Shown here: positions 33,851 to 45,147 of the stretch, one piece after another
Position numbering within the stretch: the first letter of the stretch is position 1
Layout: every line of letters starts with the position of its first letter
Assembly: GCA_905116865.2 (NCBI GenBank)
Contig: CAJHNH020002081.1
Location: forward strand, 49,903 to 113,902
DNA: 64,000 bases
Reading direction: 5' to 3'
Source of the DNA: Candidula unifasciata
Taxonomy: Eukaryota > Mollusca > Gastropoda > Stylommatophora > Geomitridae
Program-made: the position numbers and the translations under genes
The notes under the pieces: generated by a model
The model's input: only the letters and a program-made list of their open reading frames with translations
Database searches by the model: none
What the model was told of the DNA's origin: nothing

Positions 33851-34527
33851 CCCAGCTTCTCAACTCAGTGCTCGCACATATGTCATGATTACTCTATGAT
33901 TCAACCTCTTGGGACAAGTATGTCCGCTCTTCAAGTGGGGGAGAAACCATCTCGTCTTATCTGAATGGATTCTTCCTCTCTTGAAAACCGATTTGAACAT
34001 TTTATCTCCCCCTTATCTAGTCGTCCTTCCGTGACCGATTCTAGATGGGTTTTGCAGAAACTTGTTTTTCAGAACCTCCTTAAGATTGATGAGATCCCTG
34101 GCGCTACCCTTCTCGTGGAGTTTTTCCAAGAGCTTCATCTAGGACACTTACGAAGGCCGTGATAACGGAAAGATCCGGACGTTCGGTTCGATGGGAATGC
34201 GATTCCTGTGTAAGTAATGTCTCCTTTTGTAGTTTTTCCGTTAAAATCTTGTTCAGTATTTATTGTTCCCCTTTTTAAATCTCTTTTTTCTCTGTAATTC
34301 ATCCCTTTACACCTTAATTTGTTTTCTTTATTCGTCTGGGCCGCTGTGTTCTGTTATCTATATTTATGTTACTTCTGCTTCTCTTTATATTGCTTGATAA
34401 ATACTTGTATTTAAATTTCCACCAGTTGTTTATTTTTTTTAAGTCTAGTGTTCGCTTTGTCTGCCCCATTGTCTTGGTATGTTTCTCTTTAAAAACACCT
34501 TCTCGATGTTTCCTTTTCTTTGTTTCT
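33851..34527. other. Unrecognised sequence with a 65-codon frame
   Basis: A plus frame at 33965-34162 includes VFQNLLKIDEIPGATLLVEF and is followed at 34206 by CTGTGTAAGTAATG, which could act as a splice donor but lies past the stop. No family recognised; I would not call it a gene. Confidence 0.3.
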
Positions 34528-34699
<172 letters not shown>

Positions 34700-34744
34700 G
34701 TGCTTGTCTTTCCGTGTGTTGAAATGTATCTTTTCTGCCTACCC

Positions 34745-34830
34745 CCGGTCGTGAACCCGGACCATAAGGAGTTCGTCACCGGGTTGCCGATAAGTCAGCT
34801 TTAACCAAGTATGCTAGCGAGCCGGGCAAA
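34745..34830 (-). mobile_element. tRNA-like SINE head
   Basis: Minus strand: GCTAGCATACTTGGTTAAAG (A-box region), CCGGGTTCACGACCGGGGG (B-box side), total about 85 bp. It lies directly beside the TTTC tract. No second copy found. Confidence 0.5.
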
Positions 34831-35589
34831 GCTAACACAAACTATTTGTTTTCCCTCCCCCTCCTTGATTTTCTTTTCTACTTTTTAATTTCCTACTGTT
34901 TTTACAACAGGTTACCTATAGGTGGTTTTGTTAATGCCTTTGTCGTAAAACGGAACGGTGTCATCGCATGAACTGCTGCTGGAGATTGCAAGTTGTGTCT
35001 AGTCACTTGACGATGATGATGAGGATGATAATATAATTCGCTAAGATTTAGAACTTAACTGGCGTTGAATTCTGTTTTCTGATATGGACAGCGCTATGGG
35101 AGAGAGATCAACACCAGGCGCCTCAATATATCAAAGTCAAGATTGTAGAGTTTCCACGGGGATCTTGGCATGTCTGAAGATTAGCATCTAAGATAAACCC
35201 TGGCATCGAGGATACCTAGCTTCGTGGTCGGCGAGTTGCTTCAGATAGTGACTAGAAGCAAGACGGGTGTTCACGTCTGTTCTTTGGTTGGTATCGGATG
35301 GTGACTTTTATAAAAACTCTCTGTTGTTAATTTTGCCAACCCATCTGAAGGTCTTGATTTCGAATCCGCAATGAGATGAGGTAGCTTTAAAAGAAAACAA
35401 TGATATACAGAGAATCATTTCTTCTAAGGACGTCGTAGCTGACTTGTTGGATTATTGTTTGGATCTACACCCCCACCGCCCCCGCCTTTTCTGGGATGAT
35501 ACCTTTTAGTTCGACCACTCTGAGATTACAGAGTCCGAATGGCTGGCATGCCAACAATGAAAAATCTCATTTGGTCATTTAGTAAAAAT
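34831..35589. other. Unrecognised, with a short GAT tail
   Basis: GATGATGATGAGGATGAT at about 35013-35030 may be the tail of an old RTE-like insertion. Otherwise unremarkable. Confidence 0.4.
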
Positions 35590-35805
35590 GCAGCCAGAAC
35601 AACCACCAACGCAGGCGCTACGAATAAAATATTACAAGTGAAGCAAGAGCCCGCCCTAGGAGAATAAGGATTCATGACATTAAACAGCTTCTACAAGGAC
35701 ACGGAATGACAATAGTCATTGCTGCCCTTTAAGCAATGGATCACTGACTGTTTCTCCCCAGAAAGCTTAACTGCAGAAGTGTACACTGATAATGATTATG
35801 ATGAT
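35590..35805 (+). mobile_element. Family D copy 2
   Basis: ACGGAATGACAATAGTCATT, AAGCAATGGATCACTGACTG and AGCTTAACTGCAGAAGTG match copies 1 and 3 in opposite orientation, ending in a degenerate GAT tail (ATTATGATGAT). Confidence 0.65.
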
Positions 35806-36426
35806 CCCAAGTCTCGGCAGCGTGGTGTAACTTGCAGTTCTGTGCGGGTAAGGATGTCGGATCTCTTTAAAGACAATAATATTTTTTTTTTTTAAAGAAA
35901 AAATCTAGACAGCTCCTTTGTGGACCAAGCTAAAAACTAGTACCAGGGTTTGTTCTCGAAAGTAGAAAACTGGAGATGTGAACAACCTCACTATTCTAAT
36001 TCCTATTGATCTACAAAGTTAGGGTCCGTCACGATACTGTAAATAAACAGCCGGTTGTGGAAAAGTCTTGTGATGATTTGCTTACTTCTTCTAAAATTGT
36101 CTTTCAACAGTTTTGACCCGTATTATCTGGCCATCCCCCATCTTCCTTTAGGTACGCATATTTCTATTCCCTACGATCTTGAAATCTCATCTAATCTTGT
36201 GAGAGGTCTTGGAGTTCTAATTCTGTCCCGGTCATTATATCAGTGTCATCAGCAAATCATAGATTACTTATTCGTCGCCCGCCGATCGATACGGATGTTT
36301 TCTGATAGGTTAAGAATCTCAAATATAATTTGATAAACATTTGAAAGTATATTAAAATACCATGTTAATGGGATACATCGCTGTCAATCTCCCTATGTTC
36401 TTTTAGATACAAATACTCCGTGCTCA
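35806..36426. other. No recognised feature
   Basis: Mixed sequence with a T12 run near 35882. A 92-codon plus frame at 36055 has no known motif. Confidence 0.4.
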
Positions 36427-36620
36427 TCGTCATCATCATCATTCTCAATTTCCACTTCTGCCGTTAAGCGTTGTGGGAAGGAACAGTTTGCGATCCACTG
36501 CTTGATCGGCAGCAATGGCTGTTGTCATTCCGTGTCGATGTTGAAGCTCTTTAATGTCATCAATCCATATCCTCACAGAGTAGCCTCTTGGTTTTACTTC
36601 AAATCTCTTCATGTGCAACG
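36427..36620 (-). mobile_element. Family D copy 3
   Basis: Minus translation gives IDDIKELQHRHGMTTAIAA, close to the WxDDIKEL block near the end of RTE-type reverse transcriptases, followed by CTTAACGGCAGAAGTGG and (GAT)n (CATCATCATCATT at about 36430). This copy is why I call D a LINE 3' end. Confidence 0.7.
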
Positions 36621-36689
36621 TCTGTGATGCCTTTAAGTAAAAATCGTTTTGTTCCTTGTTAAAAAAGTCCCAATATAGTACGCAATTTT

Positions 36690-36872
36690 GTGTTATTTTA
36701 AAGCCCCACCCTGGCTGTTGGCGGGGCCCTAATATAACCCTACCTATGGGATGAACTTAGTTTATGGGACCTTTCACCGGGTGATCCTCGTCCGAATGGT
36801 GGCACTTTCTATCACCGGGTGTTAATCGCTTGTTATGCTGTCATGGTGGGGTAAAACACAATCAATCAAATT
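36690..36872 (+). mobile_element. Family E copy 3
   Basis: AAAGCCCCACCCTGGCTGTT, GGGGCCCTAATATAACC, CACCGGGTGATCCTCGTCC and CATGGTGGGGTAAAACACAA, then CAATCAATCAA as a four-base tail. Confidence 0.8.
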
Positions 36873-37464
36873 AGACACTAAGTACTACTCGTTTGGTGAT
36901 TGTTTCTTTTATATTCTTTGACATTTTGATTTATTTGGATGTTTTTTTTTTCCTCTCCCCACATTCTTGTTAATGCTGCTTGAGATTGTTCTTTCTGTAT
37001 TTTTGTCCTTGCATCTAAGAAAAGTTGCAAACCACTGCTGTAGACAGATATGGTGACTAAAACCACACGAAGTAGACATTAAGAAGAGGTTAACATGACC
37101 AGTTATTCAATTAAAAGCAGGGTGACCTAACTCACAAAGACAAAAGTTCACTACACAAAAGGAACCCGTACTCTCTCGTATACACATGCTAGGAGGCAGA
37201 TATATGAGCAGTTAAACGACTTTTACGATGCAGCAGCACTCTGTTTTATGTCGTTCGGCTCCAAGACAAAACCTGACTCAGTCTGTTTTATTTGAGTTCT
37301 CACTTCATAAAATCAGTGTAGGCCACATGAACTTCTGGTGTCGATGCCTCTCGGAAACCGTTGGAAAACATAAAAAGTGAATGCGGACGATCGTAAGACA
37401 CGGGTAAGTGGTTTTTCTGTCTATCAGCCGACAGCTTTTTTCTTTAATTGACTCGTCTGCTTAT
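36873..37464. other. No recognised feature
   Basis: Mixed, AT-leaning. Leads into the diverged tandem array. Confidence 0.5.
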
Positions 37465-38120
37465 GTATAAACAATTTATTTGTTGGAACTGAGCGATTTT
37501 GCATTGGTTAGCGTTTGTACATTCTCATTCTTCACGATTTTCTGTTGTTCTTTCCCCATGTAAAAGTAGGCTCATTTTTTATTATTTGTCAACACCTTTT
37601 ATAGTAAGAATACTTTTCTTTAGTACATTTTGCCTGTGTTAGGTATATGTTCTAATAATCAGTATCAGTAGTAATATTTTGTTTTAACTATCCTGTTTTG
37701 TGGGAGTGCACAAACAACTGATTTGTTAAGAGTGTGGTGATTTCGCAAGTGTTTCAATGAGTATGCTTTAATGTTTACCATTATTCTGTATCTAGTAAAT
37801 ATAGTCTAATTGTTATGATGTGTCCTTGACCCCTGGTGTTACAATATTTTTCTTTAGTACATTTTTGTTGTTGTTGTAGTTTTAGGTACTGCTATGGCAA
37901 TCTTTTTAAATAAAGCAATTCTGTTTGAGCATGCCCCAACAAGCTATACGTTAAAAATGGGCGATTTTGCACGTGTTTATGTGTGCAAATGTACATACTT
38001 CTCGGTTTAATTTTGTTTTTCGCCTCGTAAATATATGCTAATTCTATATGATTTGTCAAGTACCCTCTGCATTTAGAATGTTTTCTTGTAGCATCTTTGT
38101 CTGTGGTAAATATTTCATTC
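37465..38120. repeat. Diverged tandem array of about 230-bp units, three copies
   Basis: The order xCGATTTTGCAxxxGTTTxxxTG, then a TTCT-rich block, then ATTTGTCAACxCC, then TTTCTTTAGTACATTTT, then TTAGGTA recurs three times (anchors at about 37494, 37737 and 37961). Units differ a lot, so it is old. SINE-A copy 6 cuts its right end. Confidence 0.6.
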
Positions 38121-38124
38121 AGTT

Positions 38125-38370
38125 AGTTGCGTATCCTTTACATGACGTTGCAGAACCAACCCTGGCATTTGTGTGTGTGTGTGGTTGTTGTAGTTTTTTC
38201 AGGCCTTTTTTACATTCAGTAGTTTGCCATTTCTCTTTGTACAATCAGCTCATGGTACCACTGTCGAAACTAACTTAAGACAAACCGTCTGCAGCTGGGT
38301 TCGAACCCGGCACCCCGGCACCCAGCAATACGAAGTGCGTCGGCAACGCCAAAGCTACAGAGGCCGATAT
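38125..38370 (-). mobile_element. SINE-A copy 6
   Basis: Full length: AGTTGCGTATCCTTTACATG, a GTGTGTGTGTG insertion, TTACATTCAGTAGTTTGCCA, head GGGTTCGAACCCGGC and CTACAGAGGCCG. No convincing target duplication. Confidence 0.88.
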
Positions 38371-38410
38371 ACGGAAGGAAATAAACATTGCTTGGACACT
38401 TTTGCAAAAA

Positions 38411-38632
38411 CAGCGCTTCACTGGGTGGCAGATGGAAAAGGAAAAACTGCACTTCACTGGGTGGCAGATGGAAAAGGAAAAACTGCACTTCACTGGGTGG
38501 CAGATGGAAAAAAAAAAAACAGCGCTTCACTGGGTGGCAGATGGAAAAGGAAAAACAGCACTTCACTGGGTGGCAGATGAAAAAGGAAAAACTGCACTTC
38601 ACTGGGTGGCAGATGGAAAAGGAAAAACTGCA
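38411..38632. repeat. 36-bp minisatellite, 6 copies
   Basis: Unit CTTCACTGGGTGGCAGATGG plus AAAAGGAAAAACTGCA. Differences are few (GCGCTTC or GCACTTC; an A12 run in unit 3). 36 is a multiple of three, so several frames stay open. Confidence 0.95.
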
Positions 38633-38644
38633 GAAGGATGGTAA

Positions 38645-38835
38645 CTCACAGTTGCAGCAGTAGTGATTGTAGCAGCAGCAGCACTTGTAGTAGTAGCATT
38701 AGCAGCAGTAGTGATTGTAGCAGCAGCAGCACTTGTAGTAGTAGCATTAGCAGCAATAATAATAGCTATTTTTGTTGTTTATGACGATCATACTACTGCT
38801 TCTGCTGCTGCTACTGCTACTACTGCTGTATTCTT
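38645..38835. repeat. AGC/AGT trinucleotides with a 48-bp duplication
   Basis: AGCAGTAGTGATTGTAGCAG to TAGTAGTAGCATTAGC is present twice in tandem (about 38656 and 38704), followed by degenerate triplets. Confidence 0.9.
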
Positions 38836-38968
38836 CATCCAGTATTGATTTCAACCAGTTTTAATTCATATGTATTGTTTGTCATCCTTTTTATTGTGCA
38901 TACTTTATCGGTTTCCAGAATTGTCTATTACCCATCTCTTGTTGTCCATTTCACCTCCACCCCCTCCC

Positions 38969-39041
<73 letters not shown>

Positions 39042-39479
39042 TCATTTCTCCACATTCATTCATTCATTGTACTAAAACCCACAGTCTGCACGCCTGTACG
39101 ATAGAAAACCACACACAGAAACCCGCTAGTGTATGTACCGAGCACCTGCCGTAGTACATCTTTGATAATACGACTAGTTGAGACAGTGCGGACATTCTCC
39201 CCGTATTCGCATGGTTCTGTGGCGGAAAGATTGCTGCCTGGATTAGATAGACGTGTCTTCATCCATCAACCCCTGCTTGAGTGACGTCACAGGCAGGCAC
39301 AAGTGCTCCCATAGCCATGGTCTCATATCTGTAAACGTTTTCTCTGTATATTTGTGTGGTCTCCGTCGTGGGTCTGCACAAACTGATTCAGGATGGGCGG
39401 GGTTCGAAACCTGGCTTATGGTTATATTTTTTAAAATCTGCTTGTAAAGAAGAAGAGGAAGGAAATATGTTAGCTTGGA
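38836..39479. other. Mixed DNA with (CT)n
   Basis: (CT)n at 38970-39037. A palindromic GGGGTTCGAAACC near 39394 resembles a B box but lacks an A box. No gene-like frame. Confidence 0.5.
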
Positions 39480-39806
39480 GGCAATATACTTGCCGTCCAG
39501 CCTGAGAATCTTGGCTTTTAATCCGATACTGACCCCCCCTCCCCCTCCTCCAATGGGTACCGTTGGGGAGGGGTGATAGACACAATACCCCACCCTCTCC
39601 CAATAAGAACGTCTTAAGAGTCGACTAACAGAGGTATTTAGTTCTAAGTCCGAGCGCATGTTCCTGAGGGGCGAGAAATAATCAGACTGTATACACATAA
39701 TCTTGATCTGTAAAACGGATGAGCACGCAAAACGTATGATCTTGAACAAGGTCAAAGTCCAGAAGTGGACGAACAACTAGAACTTTTCATCGGAATTTAT
39801 AACCGA
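39480..39806 (+). mobile_element. Family C copy 4
   Basis: Body in C order: GGGTGATAGACACAATACC, CGTCTTAAGAGTCGACTAAC, GATCTGTAAAACGGATGAG, AGTCCAGAAGTGGACGAAC, AACCGAGAAGAAG. Its (GAA)n tail runs straight into the 263-bp tract. Confidence 0.85.
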
Positions 39807-40069
39807 GAAGAAGAAGAAGAAGAAGAAGAAGAAGAAGAAGAAGAAGAAGAAGAAGAAGAAGAAGAAGAAGAAGAAGAAGAAGAAGAAGAAGAAGAAGAAG
39901 AAGAAGAAGAAGAAGAAGAAGAAGAAGAAGAAGAAGAAGAAGAAGAAGAAGAAGAAGAAGAAGAAGAAGAAGAAGAAGAAGAAGAAGAAGAAGAAGAAGA
40001 AGAAGAAGAAGAAGAAGAAGAAGAAGAAGAAGAAGAAGAAGAAGAAGAAGAAGAAGAAGAAGAAGAAGA
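39807..40069 (+). repeat. Pure (GAA)87 tract
   Basis: 263 bp with no interruption, poly-Glu plus and poly-Ser minus. It starts at the exact place where other C copies have a 10-20 bp GAA tail, so it is an expanded retroposon tail. Confidence 0.98.
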
Positions 40070-40361
40070 TAAGGGAGACACTATTCTAATTTCTTTGAAA
40101 TCTATAATTTTTTTTTCACTCGTATTTTTCTAATTTCACAATCAATAACAAATAATAATGATAATGAAGATGATGATGACACAGCATATACCATCAGTGC
40201 ATCACGTAAGTTATTGACCCTTTCTGTCTTTTACAGGACCCACTCTCACTGGAACCCCCCCCCCCCCTTTTCGCCCCAACAATAACAAACAAATAAAAAT
40301 TCTTAATCTATTGATCCACATCTGACAGTGCTTCTGCAACAATGGCTTGCATTTCCAACTT
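40070..40361. other. No recognised feature
   Basis: AT-rich; a C14 run near 40255. Confidence 0.5.
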
Positions 40362-40521
40362 TACCTCCTGATAATAAACCGGCCACTTCTGGTCACGATG
40401 TCCTCTTTGGCCAGTTTTATTGTTATCTTATCTGTCTCTGGCACCAGGGAAGCAATCAAACACATTAACACGGCTGTGTTCACAATGTTCTGTTTGCGAT
40501 GGAAGGCAGACGTTGTATATT
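40362..40521 (+). repeat. Family G, 160-bp copy 1
   Basis: Near-identical to 41775-41934, from ACCTCCTGATAxTxAACC through CACGATGTCCTCTTTGGCC to TGCGATGGAAxGCAxGACG. The copies are 1,413 bp apart in direct orientation. Confidence 0.9.
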
Positions 40522-41450
40522 AGCACTGTTCTGCTCCGAAAGACTGAGGACAAGACGCGAGACCCAGCCAGTTCTTCTCCATGTTGACTCAGTCCGTATC
40601 AAACAAGATCATCTTGCTCTAGTTTTCACTCGTTTTTCAACAATCTCTCGGTACACTATCAATGTCCAAGTAATTATTTACTTCTCTCCGAGGGAAAAAA
40701 ATTGTTTCATTTACTGAATACCCCCTTTGAATTCTAGTTTTCTTTCTCCTGCAGCGCGGCACGGGTAAAATCAATACGCGTTGTCCAATCTCCACTCGCT
40801 CGGCCTCTTCACTTCTTCGTCCTTTATTCCCGTTCTATCAATACCGCTGCTCCCCCACTTCCGCTCATCCTGGCTTCCTTCTGCTTCTCAGACCAGATTA
40901 AAACAAAAGAATACTCTGCCGCAAGCATACACGCAAGAATCAAAGCTGCACACAAACACGCACACTTGCAAGAAATTAGCAGTCTTTTTTTCCGAAAGAG
41001 CAAAGTTCTTTTATTTTCGAACACTTTCCCATATTCTGTCATCTTTATCGACCATCTTTGATTACTATCATCGCTCCAGGCCCGAACAAACATCACCATT
41101 TCATAAGGTGATATAATTCTCTCGTCAGGACCCATTACTCTAGTTCCGACTTGTCCGCAAATTATCTTCCCTGCCTGCTCATTACCAACCTCATTTTAAC
41201 ATTATGTCCCGAGACTTCTAGTCTTCTGCATGGAGACAGAACGCCCTTTCTCCCCCACCACCCCGATCTTAAAGCATCTTTCTCCAGCTAATGTAATTAC
41301 GTAATGTTACTTTGAGCTCAAGCATCGTTCGACACTTTTCCTTCCACAGATTCCGCTAATGTCAAGTTGCTTATTCCACTATACTTCTTATAGATCCGGT
41401 TCCAAAGTAGCGCACTGTGACATTCATTTAACGACAGACTACTAGTTTAA
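40522..41450. other. No recognised feature
   Basis: Mixed DNA between the two family G blocks. A 111-codon plus frame at 40781 has no known motif. Confidence 0.4.
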
Positions 41451-41934
41451 ACGTGATGTACTCTTCCACGCCAACAGTCCATTAATCATATACCGGGTGC
41501 TTCGTTCGTGATCAAATTCTGTGTTTTAAAATTCACTAAAGGACAAGTTAGTGCTCATAACAAAGGTGAGGGACTTACTATCGTTTACGGCAAAATCTCC
41601 CAAGGTGATAGACTATGCTAGAACTTGGTGAAATAACTGCGTGCAATGTTCAACTGGGTTTTGGGATTTGATCAACAGAACAAGTGCCTCGATACAGAGA
41701 AAACACTGGCCGGGTGTTGGGGGTAGAGGGGGAGGGGGAGGGGAGGCGATCCAACACCCTTTCCTCCTATGTATACCTCCTGATATTCAACCAGCCACTT
41801 CTGGTCACGATGTCCTCTTTGGCCAGTTTTATTGTTATCTTGTGTGCCTCTGGCACCAGGGAAGCAATCAAACACATTAACACGGCTGTGTTCACAATGT
41901 TCTGTTTGCGATGGAATGCAAGACGATGTATATT
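41451..41934 (+). repeat. Family G, longer copy
   Basis: Right part (41775-41934) repeats 40362-40521. Left part (41451-41720) matches 42366-42640 with more divergence: TGATGTACTCTTCCACGCC, CTAAAGGACAAGTTAGTG, CAGAGAAAACACTGGCCGGG. Confidence 0.75.
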
Positions 41935-42365
41935 ATTTATTATATATATATATACATGCTAGGCAAATAGTAGACTCAAGGCTCCTAATCATAGTATATT
42001 CTTCTTCTTCCTGTTCGAAAGCTATAAACTCCAGCTGTTCGTCCACTGTAGTTCTGTCCCAGAACCTGAGTGATGCGTGCGCATGCATGCCTTCACATGT
42101 ATGATTCATTTTTATACAGACTGTTGGTTCCTTGTCCCACAGGAGGCTGCACTCAGACTTCGAAGGAAGCTCCCAAATAGTCGACTCTTACGACATGCTT
42201 TTGGGCAGGCAGTTGGTCTATTTCTGTTCTACCTACAATAAGGCCCCGAAACCCATACAAGAAAATTCAAAACATAAGAGCGTAATAAAAATAGCACAAA
42301 ACGCATAAATAACTACTTTTACATATAACCTGTACGCACGGTTTGGGGCAGATGCCTTCTAGTAT

Positions 42366-42640
42366 GTTCGTGATGAACTCTTCCATGCCAATATTCAAGT
42401 TAATCACATACTTGTACTTCCTTCGTGAAACAATTTTATATGTCAAAATTCGCTCGCTAAAGGACAACTTAGTGTTCAAAACAAAGGTGATGAACTTTGC
42501 TAGCACTCCCTCCCATTGATACCTCGCAAGGTATAAACAAGAGTAAGATCTGGCTGTAACAACTTCTGACAGTGCTGAACGGGTATTTGTGGATTTGCTA
42601 ATCCTGGACAGGCGCGCCAATGCAGAGTAAACATTGCGGG
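42366..42640 (+). repeat. Family G, left-part copy
   Basis: TGATGAACTCTTCCATGCC, CTAAAGGACAACTTAGTG and CAGAGTAAACATTGCGG parallel 41462-41710. Probably an older unit of the same family. Confidence 0.65.
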
Positions 42641-43146
42641 GGAACACACCAGGGTGTGTGTGTGTGTGTGTGTGGGGGGGGGGGGTGTTCACACAAAAAT
42701 TGTCTCATATTTTCTAAGCACATGGGGGGGGGGACAAGAAAGCCTAATCCTAGTTTGAACGTATAATAATAACAACAATAGTACTATGGGAGGTGTTAAA
42801 AAGAATTAAATACACTTGAAAAGATACGACATGTATAGATAAATACTGTCAAAGAGAAATATTTACGACGAAAGAAGCTGCTTAACCTCGTTAAAAAAAA
42901 AAAAAGCTTCAACCCTTTAGTCCCCTCAATTAAAACTGGGATCGGAGGGGGGCGCTTCAAGTGGCATGGGCCAATAGGTTCCGTCGCCGCTGAAGCAGAA
43001 TGCGACTACCAAAGTCGCAATAGTGGGCAAACCTTCAGGTAGCAGCCGTGAGAGTTCAAGCAGAAACACTTGTTGTCCTAGGGGTCATATTCTTGACTCC
43101 ATGTGGAGCCAGGTTGACCCAGACTGTAGTAGATAAATTAAAGTTA
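42641..43146. other. Mixed DNA with (GT)n and G runs
   Basis: (GT)n then G11 at 42654-42686; G10 near 42730. Nothing else recognised. Confidence 0.5.
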
Positions 43147-43402
43147 GGAGCCCTTTCTCCATGCATTCAAGCTATTGGACAGATAGGGCTAGACCTATAT
43201 TTTATAGCCGAATCGGCATTCGGTGGATGTTGTGGTCAACATCACGCTGGTCACTTTTGCTTCCCAGGATTCTACCTGGTACCCGCTCATGGCTGGGTCC
43301 ACCTGAGAGTCAAGGTCATTTCTGGAGAAGGTCCAGACCCGTTGGGATTCGAACCCGCTACCTTCGGATCTGCAGGCAAGCGTCTACCTGCAACTCCACG
43401 GC

Positions 43403-43408
<6 letters not shown>
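43147..43408 (-). mobile_element. SINE-B copy 6
   Basis: Well kept: GATAGGGCTAGACCTATATT, GTGGTCAACATCACGCTGG, TACCTGGTACCCGCTCATGG, head with GGGATTCGAACCCGC and CCACGGCGGCTC. Its 5' end merges with a (CT)n run (43404-43461). Confidence 0.88.
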
Positions 43409-43465
<57 letters not shown>

Positions 43466-43682
43466 AAACTAAAGCAGGTACAGGGAAATGTTTTAGAAAA
43501 TAAAACGAAATTTGTGATTGTATTTTAAAGTAACAATGAATTAATACCCGAGAAAGGGTTTTGTCATTTTGTTTCTAAATTATACTGTGTACTGTTGTGT
43601 GCATATTTAGAACAAAGAGTAATAAATAATAGTAAAAAAATGTGTTTCCCCTTTGCAAAGGAAATTGTAATGGCGACTACAG
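43409..43682. other. (CT)n and AT-rich spacer
   Basis: (CT)n to 43461, then AT-rich DNA before L6. Confidence 0.6.
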
Positions 43683-44010
43683 TCAGGAGTGACCAGAAGA
43701 GATAAAATCAGGAGTGAAACCATACGAGATAAAATTGGCACAGAACCAATTCTGAATTACAAACAAATACAGCGAATCAAATAGTTTGCCCACTTGGAAA
43801 GAATGCCTTCTGATGCTATACCATACATGACATACACAAAACGAGTAGGACGTAGAGCAAGAGGTACACCAAAAACAACATGAAAAGATAACATCAGAGA
43901 AACTACAGCACCACGATGTGTCTGTGGTCGAAGCAGCCAGAAGAGCACGAAGCAGGACCTTATGTCCCCTTCGACACCCGAAGCGGTAAAAGATGACGTA
44001 AAGAAGACTA
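43683..44010 (+). pseudogene. LINE C-terminal relic with AAG tail (L6)
   Basis: One frame reads SGVTRRDKIRSETIRDKIG, TEPILNYKQIQRIK, stop, FAHLERMPSDAIPYMTYTK, RVGRRARGTPKTT, stop, KDNIRETTAPRCVCGRSSQ. Both stops (TAG at about 43788, TGA at about 43890) sit where relatives have Trp (RIKWFxHLxRM, RPRRRWxDxI), so each needs only one G-to-A change. An (AAG)n tail follows. Confidence 0.85.
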
Positions 44011-44112
44011 AGAAGAAGAAGAAGAAAAAGAAGAAGAAGAAGAAGAAGAAGAAGAAGAAGAAGAAGAAGAAGAAGAAGAAGAAGAAGAAAAAGAAGAAGA
44101 AGAAGAAGAAGA
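44011..44112 (+). repeat. (AAG)n tract after L6
   Basis: About 100 bp of AAG with three AAA breaks, directly continuing the LINE end. Confidence 0.97.
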
Positions 44113-44515
44113 CGATTACAATCATTACATAGCAGCCTCATCACTGCTGTCAATCTCCTTACATGTCTGTCTTCTGCCTGCCTGTCTGTCTGTCTGAGGC
44201 CTTGTTAACCAGCTCTAGAACATTCTCAATACTCACATATTCTTATCGATTTCAGACAGGCGTTATTGTTAGTGTATAATCGTAGTGATCATCGTCTTGG
44301 ACTAAGTGGAAGAAAATAACAGAGAACACATCGATTTCCGTTTCCCTTTATTTCTAGTACCTCGATTTCAGACTTCCAGACAAATGGTCCCTTTGATCCT
44401 CCCATTTGGTCCCGCGCCGCTCCGTACTCTGTAATGCATTTCTTTCGTGAAGAGGAGTACTTAAAGTTACAGTTTCTGCTTCTGCTACTTCTCCCGACAT
44501 TCTTGGGTATAGGAG
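44113..44515. other. No recognised feature
   Basis: Mixed DNA with a short CTGT repeat near 44185. Confidence 0.5.
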
Positions 44516-44568
44516 GAGGAAGAAGAAGAAGAAGAAGAAGAAGAAGAAGAAGAAGAAGAAGAAGAAGA

Positions 44569-44603
<35 letters not shown>
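44516..44603. repeat. (GAA)n then (GA)n
   Basis: GAA to about 44573, then GA to about 44602. Confidence 0.97.
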
Positions 44604-44604
<1 letters not shown>

Positions 44605-45089
44605 GGAGGGAGAACGAGGTAGATGGGGGAGGAAGAGGTAGCTTTTTATATGGAGATCATATTACTTGTCGCTATGCTTAAAGACTACTGTTACTATCGC
44701 CCTACTTCTGTGATAATTGTCAGAGTAAAGGAGAGTGAGGCACACACACATACATACACACACAAAGAGGCAGACAGAGAGAGAAATAGAGAGAGACAGA
44801 CAGAAAGAGAGACAGAGATGGAGAGAGAGGATGACATACCACACAAAATTCATTTCACTTTTCACTGAACTGGATACAATAGTTTATGTTGCTCCTTCTT
44901 ATGAGACAGTTTCTTGCGTGTGTGTGTATGTGTGTGTGTATGTGTGTGAGAGAGAAAGTATGCGAGAGATGTAAAGAGAGAGTTAGTGAGAGAGAGAGAG
45001 AAAGTGAGAGAGAGATGTAAAGAGAGAGATTTATAGACAGTTATGAGAGAAAGTGAGAAATATGTAAAGAAAGAGATGTTAAGGGAGAG

Positions 45090-45147
<58 letters not shown>

